Of a stretch of 42,500 nt of DNA, positions 23,283-34,518 are shown in pieces. Numbering within the stretch: the stretch's first letter is position 1; every line of letters starts with the position of its first letter. Source of the DNA: Balamuthia mandrillaris (lineage: Eukaryota > Discosea > Longamoebia > Balamuthiidae); the NCBI GenBank assembly GCA_031835245.1, contig JAVKOQ010000086.1, positions 62,501 to 105,000 of the forward strand, given 5' to 3'. The notes beneath the pieces were generated by a model. That model had not been told where the DNA came from. It did not search any database and worked only from the letters and a program-made list of their open reading frames with translations. A program made the position numbers and the translations under genes.

Positions 23283-26200
23283 TCCCTATGCACATGCATA
23301 TCACTCAATCTATGGGACCACAGTCATCACTAATGGCAAGCACATCTTATGCTGTCTTTATTCATAAGCATTCCACTCTCTACTCCACCAAGTCCTGGCC
23401 CTTTCACCATGCAAAGAAGCTGATAGAAGTGTGCTCCCTCCTCAGGAGCCTTCATTACACTCAATAAAGGCACCTACAGGCGTATACACATTGGCCTAAC
23501 CACAATGAACCTATGCATCTCCAGAATTCTGCACTGCAGAATCATAGATTCCCATGGACATCCTCATCACTCGCTCTATGGGACCACAGACATCACTAAC
23601 TGCAAGCAAATGCAGAAGGTGAGTCTCACAGACCCATCCACTTGCTCATGTTGGCTGACACTGCTGCACTGCCCATAGATATACTAACACCACTTCCAAC
23701 CGCCAGCCACCCATTGCCTGTATGACTGGTAGCTGAACACCTGCAGCCGCCATTGCCATTGCTCCCTCAATCTGGAGGCTGTGAGTGCCAAACAGGCCCT
23801 TTTAACTTGTCAGCTCTGTCATTCGTCATATGATCGCATGTACATCATCAGTAGTTAGACGTTCTTTTGTCGAGGGGGAGCACCTGGGCCTCTGTTCTAC
23901 AAGCGAGGAGGAAAACGTCTAACTACTGATGATGTACATGCGATCATCTTCCCAGGTAGTCCTGCAACACATGCAGGAGGGACATAAGAGGATTGTCCAT
24001 CTCTTCTAGCGGCACCACATCCTTCTTCTCCTCCTTTTGCACCTTGGACTCGTTAAAGCCAATTCAGACCCACTTCTGTTCATCATCAAACACCAGGTCC
24101 GTAGTGTTGAGGTCCTTTAAGTCTTTCCCTCTGGCCATCATCCATAATTTAACCACTACAATAGCTGCATCTCGGTGCCACTTGAAAGTAGTGACCTCCT
24201 CTGGCTTTTTCAAGCACCACCTCCTCAAGATCTCCACCAGGAAGGGATGCTGCTCCCTCATGAAGCCTGTCGCCCTCACATGCTCCCGTTTCATGCCTCA
24301 GACAAGCAACCATACCCTCTGAGACAAGCATAGATTGGTCCATCCACAGTCCAGATGAAGCTGAGAAAGCACAGAACACGCCTTTCTGGCAGAGCCACCT
24401 CTCCCTGAGAGGAATACCAGATCCTCTGTGGCTGGGAGAGGCGCAGCCACCCCTGCTTCTCTGGCAAATGACTGGTACTCCACAATCCACCACTTGTATA
24501 CCGCCCAGGTGCCAGGCGTGCATGCTTCTTGAATGAGAGTGGTGCTCACACCGCTGAGGAACTCTTGTATCTGAGTCCCTCCAAACTCCTGTCTCTGCTC
24601 CCATTGAGCCTTATAATCCAAAACTTCCATGATGGATTCCCCCAGGGCTCCATGTAGCCAGATGGGCCTGGTAGGAACGCGTTGGCTGTGATCAGAAAGT
24701 GGTCCACCATCAAGGCTAGCAGCCTTAGCCCACCAGAACCTTCCAGGCCACACCAATATGACCATGGTAGCCAAAGCTCCATCCTCAGCAATGAGCCTCA
24801 GCACTTGCTCCAGCAGGCACCAGGGAGGCGCTGCCCAGTTGTTCTCTCCCCACCATTGTTGGGACAGTGCATCTACCCCCTCCGAACCGCTGTTGAACTG
24901 TTACATCTTCGTGTTCTCATTGCTGGCAAACCGGTCCACTGTGTGGGGTCCTCACTGTTGTTCTGCTTCCATAAACGAAGCATCGGAGACTGTCTAGTCT
25001 CCTGTATCTATCATTCTGCTTGCCCAGTCTGCCTGTACATTGTCCTCTGACCAAATGTACACCGGTTTGAGCAACAGTGAACTCCTTTCCAAACAGAAGG
25101 TCCACACCTGGCAAGCCACCTCGTTGAGCATCACCACCTTTCCTCCTGCCTTCTTGATATAGGCCAGGGTGACTTGATTGTCTATCAGCAGTCGCACCTG
25201 CTTGCCAGCCAGCAGCTGTTCCAAGGCCTAGAAGCCATACTGCACCACCAGCAATTCTTTGTGGTTGATGTGAAGCCTCTGCTCCTCCTTGGTGAAGCTT
25301 CCCCGAGCAGTATGGCTCCCACATACCACTCCCCACCCCTTGGTGGATGCATCCATGGCCACCATTACCTTCTCCAGCATCCACAGGGGCCAGCCATTCC
25401 ATCTATCGATGTTGTCCAGGAGCCAGCATGTATTCACCACCGTCCTGTCAGTCAGCTCCACCAGCTTGTTCCATGAACCTGCTGGCCTGGTCTTGGCACC
25501 CACCAGCCAGGACCATTCCATCAAGATATACTTTGCTATGCCAAACGCCTTTCACATGTTGACTATCTGTCCCACCAGTCATGCTAGCCACTGTGCAGAG
25601 ACAGACCCCCCTTGCTCCATTCATTGCACTAACTTTTTTGTCATCTTCTTGATACGTAGCACTTTTGAAGGCGATATGAAGCACATGACCTAGGATCTTC
25701 ACCCTCTGGGATGGCTCCCAGTGGCACTTGGAGTCCTCACACTCAAAGCCCAAGCGATGCAGGTCCTCCTTCATCCTGGCCACCATCTCTAGTGCTTCCT
25801 CCTGTGTTCTTGTTGCTGCAAAGAAATCATCCACATAAATGCCCACCACCATCCCGTTCCTCCTTCATCACATGATGACTGATTTCATTATCCGTGTGAA
25901 GATGTACAGCGATGTTGTGCAGCTGAATGTCAGGACGGTGTACTCATACCACCGCCCTCTCTACTGAAAGCCCTGGCATGGCTGTGCCTCCAGCATGACC
26001 CGGATGTGCTGGTACCCATCCTTCAAGTCCACTGTGACCACCCACCAGCCTTTGCCAATTGCTTGAATGAACTCCTTGAGCCTGTCATACTTCCCCCACA
26101 ATTTCCTCATGGCTGTATTCACTCATCGGTTTAAGCTGAAACCGCCATGGGCCTTTCTTCAGTGCCAACCTGACAGGGGAGAGGAACCTTGGGTGAAGGA

Positions 26201-27209
26201 AGACCTCCATTACTATGCCTTTCACCACAATCCTCGCTACCTCCTCATCCATCCACTCCATCTGCTCTCCCTCCTCCACTCCATTTGTTACTATCCACTT
26301 CTGCAACTAACTCATGATGCACTCCAAACCAGATCCATTCTATCACCTCTGCTGATGCTCCAATTAGTCCCCACTCTTCCCAAGACTCGTGCACCCTGCC
26401 CACCACACTCCTTGGCACCATCTGGAGTCCATGGACTGGCGCACCGAGCACTTCCTCAAGTCAGTTGGGGCAATTCCTGGCAAAGTGTCCTGGCAGCTGG
26501 TACCAATGGCAGAGCCTCCTGTTTGATTTCGCCCCTCCAGCAGCTGCCACTAGGGCCAGGGTAGGCAATGATGCTGGAGCTGCCAGTGGCCCAGCTGCCA
26601 CCAGGAACCTGCCAGCCGCTCCTTGGCCAGCCCACTTTCGTGATGATGAGGAAAAGGCCTCCACAGAGGAAGACAGCCCCTTTGTTCTGGCCGTCCTTGC
26701 TGCATATGCCATATGCAGCCTATCCAGGTTGATCACATCGAAGATCATACCCTCTCTTGCTGGTTCCTCCAAGTGGGCCACTATCTTCCAGCCCTCCAAG
26801 TCCACCATAGCCACCACTGCTGATCTTTGCTTGAGAATCTCCAGCACCCGTCCCAATTCAAGACTCGCCAAGTCCCAATTAGAGGTGTGCAGCACTTCCA
26901 GGATTATCTCTTCCACCTGCTGCAAGACCAGGAACTCATGCTTGTTCCTCTCTTTTCTGATGGCCCACGGGCTCCCTGGTCGCATTGGCCCCGGGTCCCC
27001 TCAATGCAGCCAAGGCAAGTTCCACTCCCCACTATGCCGAGCCCTGGCCCTCTCACCATGCAGAGAAACTGAGAAACTGATAGAAGCGCGCTCCCTCCCC
27101 AGGAGCCTTTATTACACTCAATAAAGGCACCTACAGGCCTATACACATTGGCCTAACCTCAATGAACCTACGCATCTCCAGAGATGGGCAGAGAGGGTGG
27201 GTGGGTGGG
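23283..27209 (-). mobile_element. Tyrosine-recombinase retrotransposon I (Ngaro/PAT-like), old fossil
   Basis: Parts in element order: A1 repeat (27182-27020), gag-like region (about 26985-26461), reverse transcriptase/RNase H (about 26306-24917, with GIYVDDF and LRLLIDNQVTL), tyrosine recombinase (about 24804-23650, with HPFLVEILRRW), then B1 (23609-23550), A2 (23525-23371), B2 (23343-23283). The B1-A2-B2 tail is the split direct repeat layout of Ngaro/PAT elements. Heavily broken (more than ten breaks) and well diverged from element II. It contains a 34-bp inverted repeat. Confidence 0.7.
23830..23947. repeat. Perfect 34-bp inverted repeat
   Basis: Arms 23830-23863 and 23914-23947 are exact reverse complements (ATGATCGCATGTACATC ... 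TTAGACGTT) around a 50-nt spacer. The arms lie in the recombinase part of element I but are not matched by the sister element II, so they look like a later insertion or foldback. Confidence 0.9.
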
Positions 27210-27481
27210 AAGAACCTCACCCACAAGTTGAGCCAAACGCCAACTACGTCCGTCTAAACTTCAGAAAAACGCGCACTAAGAATAAACTTCTTAGAGCGCC
27301 CAAGAAACCACCTCTCCTCAAAAATTGCGACCAGAACTCCAAAGGAGTTCCTCCAATCCACTGTCGCAATTTTACCACAACACCACAACTCCGTACTCAC
27401 CCTCAAACACTAACTAGCACAGAGAGGGCACAGGGCTCGAGCTCCATTCGTGGAACTAACCTTCCGCAAGCAGAAGGCAAG
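27210..27481. repeat. 272-bp repeat A2 of element II
   Basis: Starts AAGAACCTCACCCACAAG and ends AGAAGGCAAG; same length and about 98% identical to 31726-31997. Confidence 0.9.
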
Positions 27482-30400
27482 TTCCACTCCCCACTACGCC
27501 AAGCCCTGGCCCTCTCACCATGCAGAGAAACTGATAGCTCCAGAGGGGAACGAAGACCAATCATCGCCAATCACAGACCCATTTTGCTCGAGGTACCAGC
27601 TGCTGCCACTGCTACAGCTCGAAGATACAGTAGCACAGCCTCCGAACGCCATCCTCCCACCGCCTGAATGGTCGAAATCTGCATACCCACAGACGCCATG
27701 GCAGTAGCTCCTCCAATTCGAAGGCTATGGCCTCCTAACAGCAGTCCTTTCCAGCCCGTCTTGTCCGCCATTAGGCGAACGATGTCCCGAACCTTGTCCG
27801 TGTTCAGTCTCGCTCCGCTAGCATCGCTGAACAGAGGACCCGGGGCATCGCCTCGGACCTCCAAGTAGCGCCGAATTATGGTCACAGGGTCAGTAGGAGA
27901 CCTGACTGACGCTTCCACTGGTATGGCGTCCCTCAAGGACGCCTTCACCGTCTTAGACTCCTTCCCCTGAATCCAAAACATACCTCCCGTGGCGTCCTAC
28001 GAAACGTCCGTCCTGTCCAATTTGCAAGGTCCCCGCCACGGAGCATAGTGCGCAGCCCCACTACCACAAGGGCCGCATGGTGCCGCCACTCCCACTCTGA
28101 AACACCCACTGGACAGGCGACCAGCCACTGCGCCAGAATCTCCACCAGGAATGGCGCCCTACGACGGGCAAAGCCCTTTGCCAGCCTGACCTCTCTCTTG
28201 ATGCCACGGACCAGCAACATAACTGCGTTATTGCTGGTAGGGTTGGGCCAAGAGAGATCCTCGTGAAGCTGGGAGATAGCCGAACGAGCCACGTCCACAC
28301 TTCCCCCCCTGCCTGCCAAGAACACGGCCACCAAAAACCGTGACACCAGATTAGGAGATGCTGGCAACGGTTGAGCCACCTGCATGTCCCAACAGAAATC
28401 AAAGAACATGGCCACCCAGCGCTCATATCTGCGCCAAGTGTCAGGCATCCTGGCCTCCCGGATGAGAGCTCCACCCACGTCCGTCAAGTAGCGATCCACC
28501 TCCGCGCCATTGACGGCCTTCCTCTCAACCCGTCCACATGTGCCATCCAAAAAGACCAACTGTCATTTCCCCAAGCCTCCACCTGGCCTGAGGGGCCGGG
28601 GGGAAAATCCTCGGCCGTCATTACAAAGTGGTCCACCATCAACTCCAGCAGCTGCAGCCACCAAGGTTGTCCAGTCCACACCGGAACTACAATAGAAGCT
28701 CTTGCCCCATGCTCTAAGACCAGCTGAAGCACCATCGGGAGGAGAGCAAAAGGGCATGCAACGTAATTGACCTCGCCGGACCAGTTCTGCACCAGTGCAT
28801 CCACACCCTCCCCACCACCACCGAAATTCACGCAATTGAACCTGCTCAGCTTCATATTGTCTCTTGAGGCAAACCTGTCTATCATATGGGGTCCCCAGCA
28901 AGCCTCTGCCTCCGAAAATGCTCTGCCGGAGACGGTCCAGTCCCCCACAGCTATCGCCCTGCTGTCGAGATCTGCCAGCCAATTCTCGTCCGATGGCACC
29001 CACACTGCCTCGTGGATGACCACCTTGAAATCGAACGTCAGCAGCCAAAGCTTCTGGGCCTCCAGCCAGAGCTCGGGAACTCTTCCTGCTCCACGCTCGA
29101 TGTACGACCGCGCCACCTGGCTGTCCACCTGAATGCGAACAGTGTGGCCTTCCAAGAGATCACTGCACGCCTTCAACACCTTCCGTGCTGCAATCACCTC
29201 CAACACGTTGATGTGCTTGCCCAGATGCTTGGCCGACCAAGTGCCACCCACCGTCCTGCCCAGGCAACACCCGCCCCAGCCCAAGAGGGATGCATCCGGA
29301 GCCACCCAAGTGATCCTCTCTGGCCTCCACAGGGGCCATCCATTGTACTTGTTGAAGTTGCGAACAATCCACTCTAAACGGTTCACTGCCAGCTCGCTCA
29401 GCAATACTTCCATGTCCCACGCCCATGCAGGGCGGTCAGCAATAACGTCATACCATGGCCTGGCGACCCAACAGGCCAGCCCGAAGCCCCTCTTCACGGA
29501 AATCACCCGACCAGCCAATCTCGCCAACTTCTTGACTGGGACCCTTCCACCTGAGACCCCCTGTTGGCGCAACAGCCGTTTTGCACCCACAAGGATCCGC
29601 TTCCGTTTGTTTGAAGGAACAAAGCATACCCCCAAGATGGTATCTATTCCCATGCCCAAGACAATGCCCCATTGCGTTGGTTTCCACTTGGTTTTTTCTG
29701 AAGGAACAAGGCCCAGCCAGTCAATGTCTCTTCTGACGTCCACTATTGCTGGATCCAACTTCGGAACTGTCTCTTCTGCCAACATAAAGTCGTCCACGTA
29801 GACGCTTGCGACTTTGCCCTCCCAGCACCACTTGGCCACTGGGACTCTCGTTGTCTTGGTGAATGTCCAAGGGGAGAGGGTACAGCTGAATGTTAGCACC
29901 CAGTACTCGTAGTATTTCCCTTCCCAGATGAACCCTTGGTACCGCTGAGACTCTGGAGTGACCCACACATGCTGGTAGCCCGCCTCCAAGTCGATCGTGA
30001 TGAACCACCACCCTCTTTCTATCATACGAATGAATTTGTCCAACGTATCCAACTTGCTCCTTTGTTTTGGCAGGAAGTTGTTGACCTTGATCATATTGAT
30101 CACCATTCAATACTTCTTCAGGCCTTTCTTTGGGGCACAACGCACTGGAGAAACTGCCAATGGAGGAAAGCGAGGCATGTCCACAATCCTGTTTGTTGAC
30201 AGCTGAGCTACCTTGTTCCACAAGAACTGATGTTCCTCCTTGTTCCTCACTGTGTTTTGTGCTCACCTTGGCAGCTGTCCTGGCTGAGGCTGAATGACTG
30301 CCCTGTCCTGGATCCAACTCAGCACCAATGCAGGGGCTCCAAAGGCCACCCAGACATCCAGGCGCTGATGAATACACCCCACCACCGACTCCAAACCAGG

Positions 30401-31725
30401 GTTGCTGCCTGACCACTTGGTGATTGGTGGAGGGGTAAAGCCTTCAGTTGCCACTGGTGAAAGAGGATGCTCCACCAGAAGCACCACTCCCACCACCTCC
30501 CCTCTGCTGCTGAAAGCGAGAGGGGCAGAAAGGGGAAATGTGGCCGAGCTGGCCACAAACGTAGCAGGACGGCTGCCTTTTACCCTTCCTGGCTCCAGAG
30601 GAGCCCGAAACTGAACCATCCCCTGCTACAGCAGGGGCAGCCGCTGAAGAAGCAGCTGCCAAAGCCTTAGACGCCCTTCCCGTGGATGCCTTCTTAGGCT
30701 TAGAAGCTGCTGATGCTCTAGCCCAGCAGATCTGCTCGGAAAACTTCATCCGTAGCCCCGCGTCCTGCAACTGGACCTCTTCAGCAAAAGCTGAAGCAAC
30801 CACCCAGCTGTCTGAGTCTGCCAGTTCCAACATAACAACGCAGGCTTCCAACAAAGCAAGAGCCTCTTCAATCTCTCTAGTGACCGCCTGTGGAGAACTG
30901 GCCTGTCAAGCCCTTTCCAAACACCAAGCTACTGCCACTAATAAGGAATACTCGTTTGTATTCCTATCCTGGGCGAAAGTGTGGTCCCTCCACCAAGACT
31001 CAGCCTGGGCGACTGCGGCCTCAGCCCGAAGGGGATTATTCTCAAACACGAGCTGATCCAAACGGTCGAACGTGGCCTCCGCCCACAAGGGAACTGACTC
31101 CTCCGCCACCTCCATCTCCTGCTCCTCCAGCTCCTCAAACCAGGCAGTCCGCAATTCACCACCAGCCACCAAGCCACGCTATATAGGTACCACTCCAGTC
31201 CTCCTTTTCGCTGGACGCACTTTTTCTTTCCCTTTGTCCCGGACCCCAGATGAATGTTGAGAAGCAGCGCCCGGGGCAGGCTGAGAAGATGGGGGCAAAA
31301 CAGCTCCACCAGCAACCACCGAATGAGAGGCCTCCTGGTCAGGAGCCCTGCTGCTGCTAGGCTCCTCCGTCTGCACCACATCCTCGTCCTCGTACTCCAT
31401 CTCGTCTTCCACTGGAGGGATAGCCAGCTTATCCTGAACCGCAGCCCAGTGTCTCCGGGTCCAACCTTTTGGCTCCAGCCATCGCCAGAGCCGACTTGTA
31501 GAGTTGCGCCTCCACCGCAGCATGATGCTCCGAGATTGAAAACTCCCCAGGACCATTCAAGAGCTCGCTTGAGCCTGAAAGGCGCACGACCTGACTATCA
31601 GTCAAGTCCGCAACAAACTGCTTCACCAACTCTCTCAGACGTTGCTGGCTCTTAGCCACCATCACAAATCAAGAGAAAAACAAACAAAGGAAACAAAACA
31701 AACCAAAAACCCAAAAAGAGGTACA

Positions 31726-31997
31726 AAGAACCTCACCCACAAGTTGAGCCGAACTCCAACTACGTCCGTCTAAACTTCAGAAAAACGCGCACTAAGAATA
31801 AACTTCTTAGAGCGCCCAAGAAACTACCTCTCCTCAAAAATTGCGACCAGAACTCCGAAGGAGTTCCTCCAATCCACTATCGCAATTTTACCACAACACC
31901 ACAACTCCGTACTCACCCTCAAACACTAACTAGCACAGAGAGGGCACAGGGCTCGAGCTCCGTTCGTGGAACTAACCTTCCGCAAGCAGAAGGCAAG
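31726..31997. repeat. 272-bp repeat A1 of element II
   Basis: Direct-repeat partner of 27210-27481. Its outer end, AAGGCAAG, is separated from the tRNA-Glu gene by one base. Confidence 0.9.
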
Positions 31998-31998
31998 A

Positions 31999-32069
31999 TC
32001 CGCTGTGGTGTAGTCGGTAACACTGTTGGCTTTCACCCAGCTACCCCGGGTTCGATTCCCGGCAGCGGA
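31999..32069 (+). tRNA. tRNA-Glu (anticodon UUC), 71 nt without CCA
   Basis: Acceptor TCCGCTG pairs perfectly with CAGCGGA. The D arm is GTGT/ACAC, and the anticodon stem GTTGG/CCAGC closes loop CTTTCAC with TTC at positions 34-36. The T arm is CCGGG-TTCGATT-CCCGG, with a TACC variable region. No intron. A T-rich run (ATTATTTTTGTTATTTTT) follows at 32071, a good Pol III terminator. All stems pair, so the gene should be functional. Internal A and B boxes lie inside the gene, so the element next to its 5' end need not silence it. Confidence 0.95.
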
Positions 32070-32070
32070 G

Positions 32071-32089
32071 ATTATTTTTGTTATTTTTC
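32071..32089 (+). terminator. Pol III T-run after tRNA-Glu
   Basis: Two runs of five T within 20 nt of the mature 3' end, the usual Pol III stop. Confidence 0.7.
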
Positions 32090-32128
32090 ATAATAATTAA
32101 AATAAACCCAACCCATGCTGTCACAACT

Positions 32129-32391
32129 CTATTCTACTAACTCCTCATGTTAGGTCTCTTCCTGGACCCTCAGCTTCCCTTTTTCATATTTTTCCCCTTT
32201 TTTCTATTTTTCTTTTCCCTTTGTGCAACCGTGGTCCTCTGCAGCATAAGAGCATAAAAGCTGCCCTTCAATAAAACTCTTCTCAGTTTGGGCACCTCCT
32301 TAGCACTTCTCACTTGCTGTCCTCTGCAGTGTGAGAGCACAAAAGCTGCACCTCAATACAACCCTTCTCAGTTTGTGCACATCCTCAGCAC
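32129..32391. repeat. LTR B-like fragment plus 73-bp tandem duplication
   Basis: CTCCTCATGTTAGG ... CCTGGACCCTCAGCTTCCC near 32140-32185 matches the front of family B LTRs. 32234-32306 and 32319-32391 are diverged tandem copies, each starting GTCCTCTGCAG and ending AGCAC. Confidence 0.55.
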
Positions 32392-33954
32392 AAATGAATT
32401 ATTCTAAAACGCCCTTCAAGTATGGGACAAACCTGAGCAGGTTCCCTTAATGGATTGGAGAAGAACTCAGCCAAATGCTTCTTCTGGCCCTCCTTGATGG
32501 AATTGCCCTTATAGGTCATGAAGAGGTTAAAGAGAATGATTTGTGCCTTAAGTGCCTTCCCTTGGAGCTTGCTCACCTCTTCAACTGTGGACACTTTAGC
32601 AATGAAAAGATCAAGTGCAGTTTTTTGCTTCTTTTGCTTCTTCTTCTTTGTGTATGTGTCCTCTTTGAAGACTGGAGCAAGGCTCTTTTGATGCTTGTCC
32701 GAGTAAGCGTTTCCCTTTTTTTTGATATTTTTTACTCTTGCTCTGCTTTTGCCTTTTGTTGTTGATGCAACTCTTGCTCTCTTTTCTTGAAGGCCTTACT
32801 TTGTTTCCTTTTTTGATTTCATGTCTCCTGTTCATCCAAGTTGTCCAAATGTTGCTGGACACCAGTAGTCATGTTCAATCCTAGTTCTCCAAATGTGCTT
32901 GCAGTTGTGCTTCCCTTTCTTCCAAGGTTTCTTCATAATGTAGAGGGAAATGCTTGGTCTCCAAAGGTAGGCAGGTTTTTGTCCTTTAGTGTGTCTTTTG
33001 TATGACACATATTTAAATTTTTGTTGTAGCAGGTATGGTAGTCATGCATGAAAACATTTGCCTTCGCCACAATGCTGTCTATCTTCTTTTTGACTTTTTG
33101 GATTTTTTTGATCCACATTACCATTATCACAGTACTCCTTTTTGCAATGATCACATACTTCCTCCTCTTCAATGTTGTCAACTTCCTTTGTCTCACAATT
33201 ACATCCTTTTTTTCACTTCAAAAGTGTTAGGTGACGGCTGATTACAGCAAGAAGTTTACAAGAAGATAAAAGCAAGCACAGCTTTTTTCCTTTCCTGACT
33301 TGGGTGATGATGTAGAAAAGGATTTCTGGGGAAAGAGCAGTGAAGGGTGTGGAATGATCCATTGAATCAAGATCCACAATCCTTTTCAGAAGGGGACAGT
33401 GGTCATTGTACTCCTTTTCAAAGTAGTGAGCCTTGGCAAACTTCATTTGCTGTTGGAATTCCTCAACTATCTCCTGTTGAAGCCTTTCTTCATACTCTGT
33501 CACAGTCTCTTTAGTTTGCTTCTTGGTAAACATCTTTGCCCATTGTTCACTTTCTTTGATGGCTGTCATTAACCATGCTTTAATTTTGGCCATGTACTTC
33601 TTTCCTTTTTGGCTTTCTCCAAGTATTTTGCAGGTCTTTTTGAAAGTTGTTTTTCAAATGCCCTGGATCATACACAATCTTTGCCTCGCTAAGTCTGGCA
33701 TCCTCATTCAAGATCTTCAAGACTGATGAATCTTGGTCATATACAAAGGTTCATAACTGAGGTAGTAGCTTCTTCTTCTCAAGCCAATCTATTGCTTGTT
33801 GAAATTCCTCTGCCTCAATTCCTTCGAATGTGCCTTCATAGTTTCCCTTCACAACCCAGACCTGTTTCCTACTCTTCAGGACCTTTGCTTTGCTCTTTGA
33901 CAGAACAACCTGGTAAAGCACCTTGTTGTTCCTGGTGTTAATTAGTGAATACAC
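32385..33954 (-). pseudogene. Decayed DDE/MULE-type transposase-like gene
   Basis: Minus-strand pieces in several frames, in order: VWVVKGNYEGTFEGIEAEE, then a D-x-D-S block (VYDQDSSVLKIL), then KIVYDPGHLKNNFQKDL, then DHCPLLKRIVDLDSMDH, then a Lys-rich tail. A glycine/Glu block, a DxDS block and a D-P-G-H-x-K-N block in that order recall transposases of Mutator-like or related type. Stops and frame changes separate the pieces, and no TIRs were found. Composition is AT-rich like the surroundings. The family assignment is tentative. Confidence 0.45.
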
Positions 33955-34518
33955 TCCATGGTTTGCATTCCTTCTATGGCTTCATGCTCCATCACCAGCC
34001 AAGGCAAGTAGTAAATCAGATGCTTCAATATACATTGCTTGCTCATCAACTGTTTTTTTGACCAAATTTTTGATCACATACTACACCATTTTCTCTACTT
34101 ATTGTACAAAGTTGCTCAACACATGTGTGTCAATCCTTGAGTACATTTTTTGTTGAAATAGCTTCTTTATGTACCTTCAGAAATCACCATTGATGCAACT
34201 AGGTTGATACTCTTTATACCAGGACCTGTTTGTTGCTTCTTTGGTGATCAAATAGAGCTACAGACCACATTTGAGTAAATTCTGCTTGAACCTCTAGTAC
34301 ATTCCGTGATTGTAATTACACATTCTCCCCCTTGCTTTAAACTCATGGCTTTCTGGGTCCCACTACATGTCTCTCCTTTCTCCTCATATCACTTTCATAT
34401 AGCCTTTATCTAACACTCCTTATCTACTATAGCTCTATTCCCATTTAATTTAATTTTTGGTATAGGCCTTAATGAGGAGATTGGCAAAGAAGAGGTTAGC
34501 AAAGAGGAAGTTGGTGAT
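33955..34518. other. AT-rich intergenic, no gene
   Basis: Only short frames. Part may be the eroded upstream end of the preceding transposase-like pseudogene. Confidence 0.35.

Larger units (their letters stand above)
27017..31997 (-). mobile_element. Tyrosine-recombinase retrotransposon II (Ngaro/PAT-like), younger
   Basis: The 5' repeat A1 (31997-31726) and A2 (27481-27210) are both 272 bp and differ at about six positions, so the copy is young. Gag-like region about 31665-30444, with a CCHC knuckle (CYVCGQLGHISPFC). Reverse transcriptase/RNase H open frame about 30106-28484 (ASVYVDDFML, RIQVDSQVARSYIERGAG). Tyrosine recombinase about 28559-27571, with the Arg motif (MLRGGDLANW) and HSLRIGGATAMASVG followed by LYLR. 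B1 starts at 27482; 27020-27209 would be B2, shared with element I's end. Broken, with a handful of breaks. The octamer AAGGCAAG marks each A-repeat edge. Confidence 0.8.
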
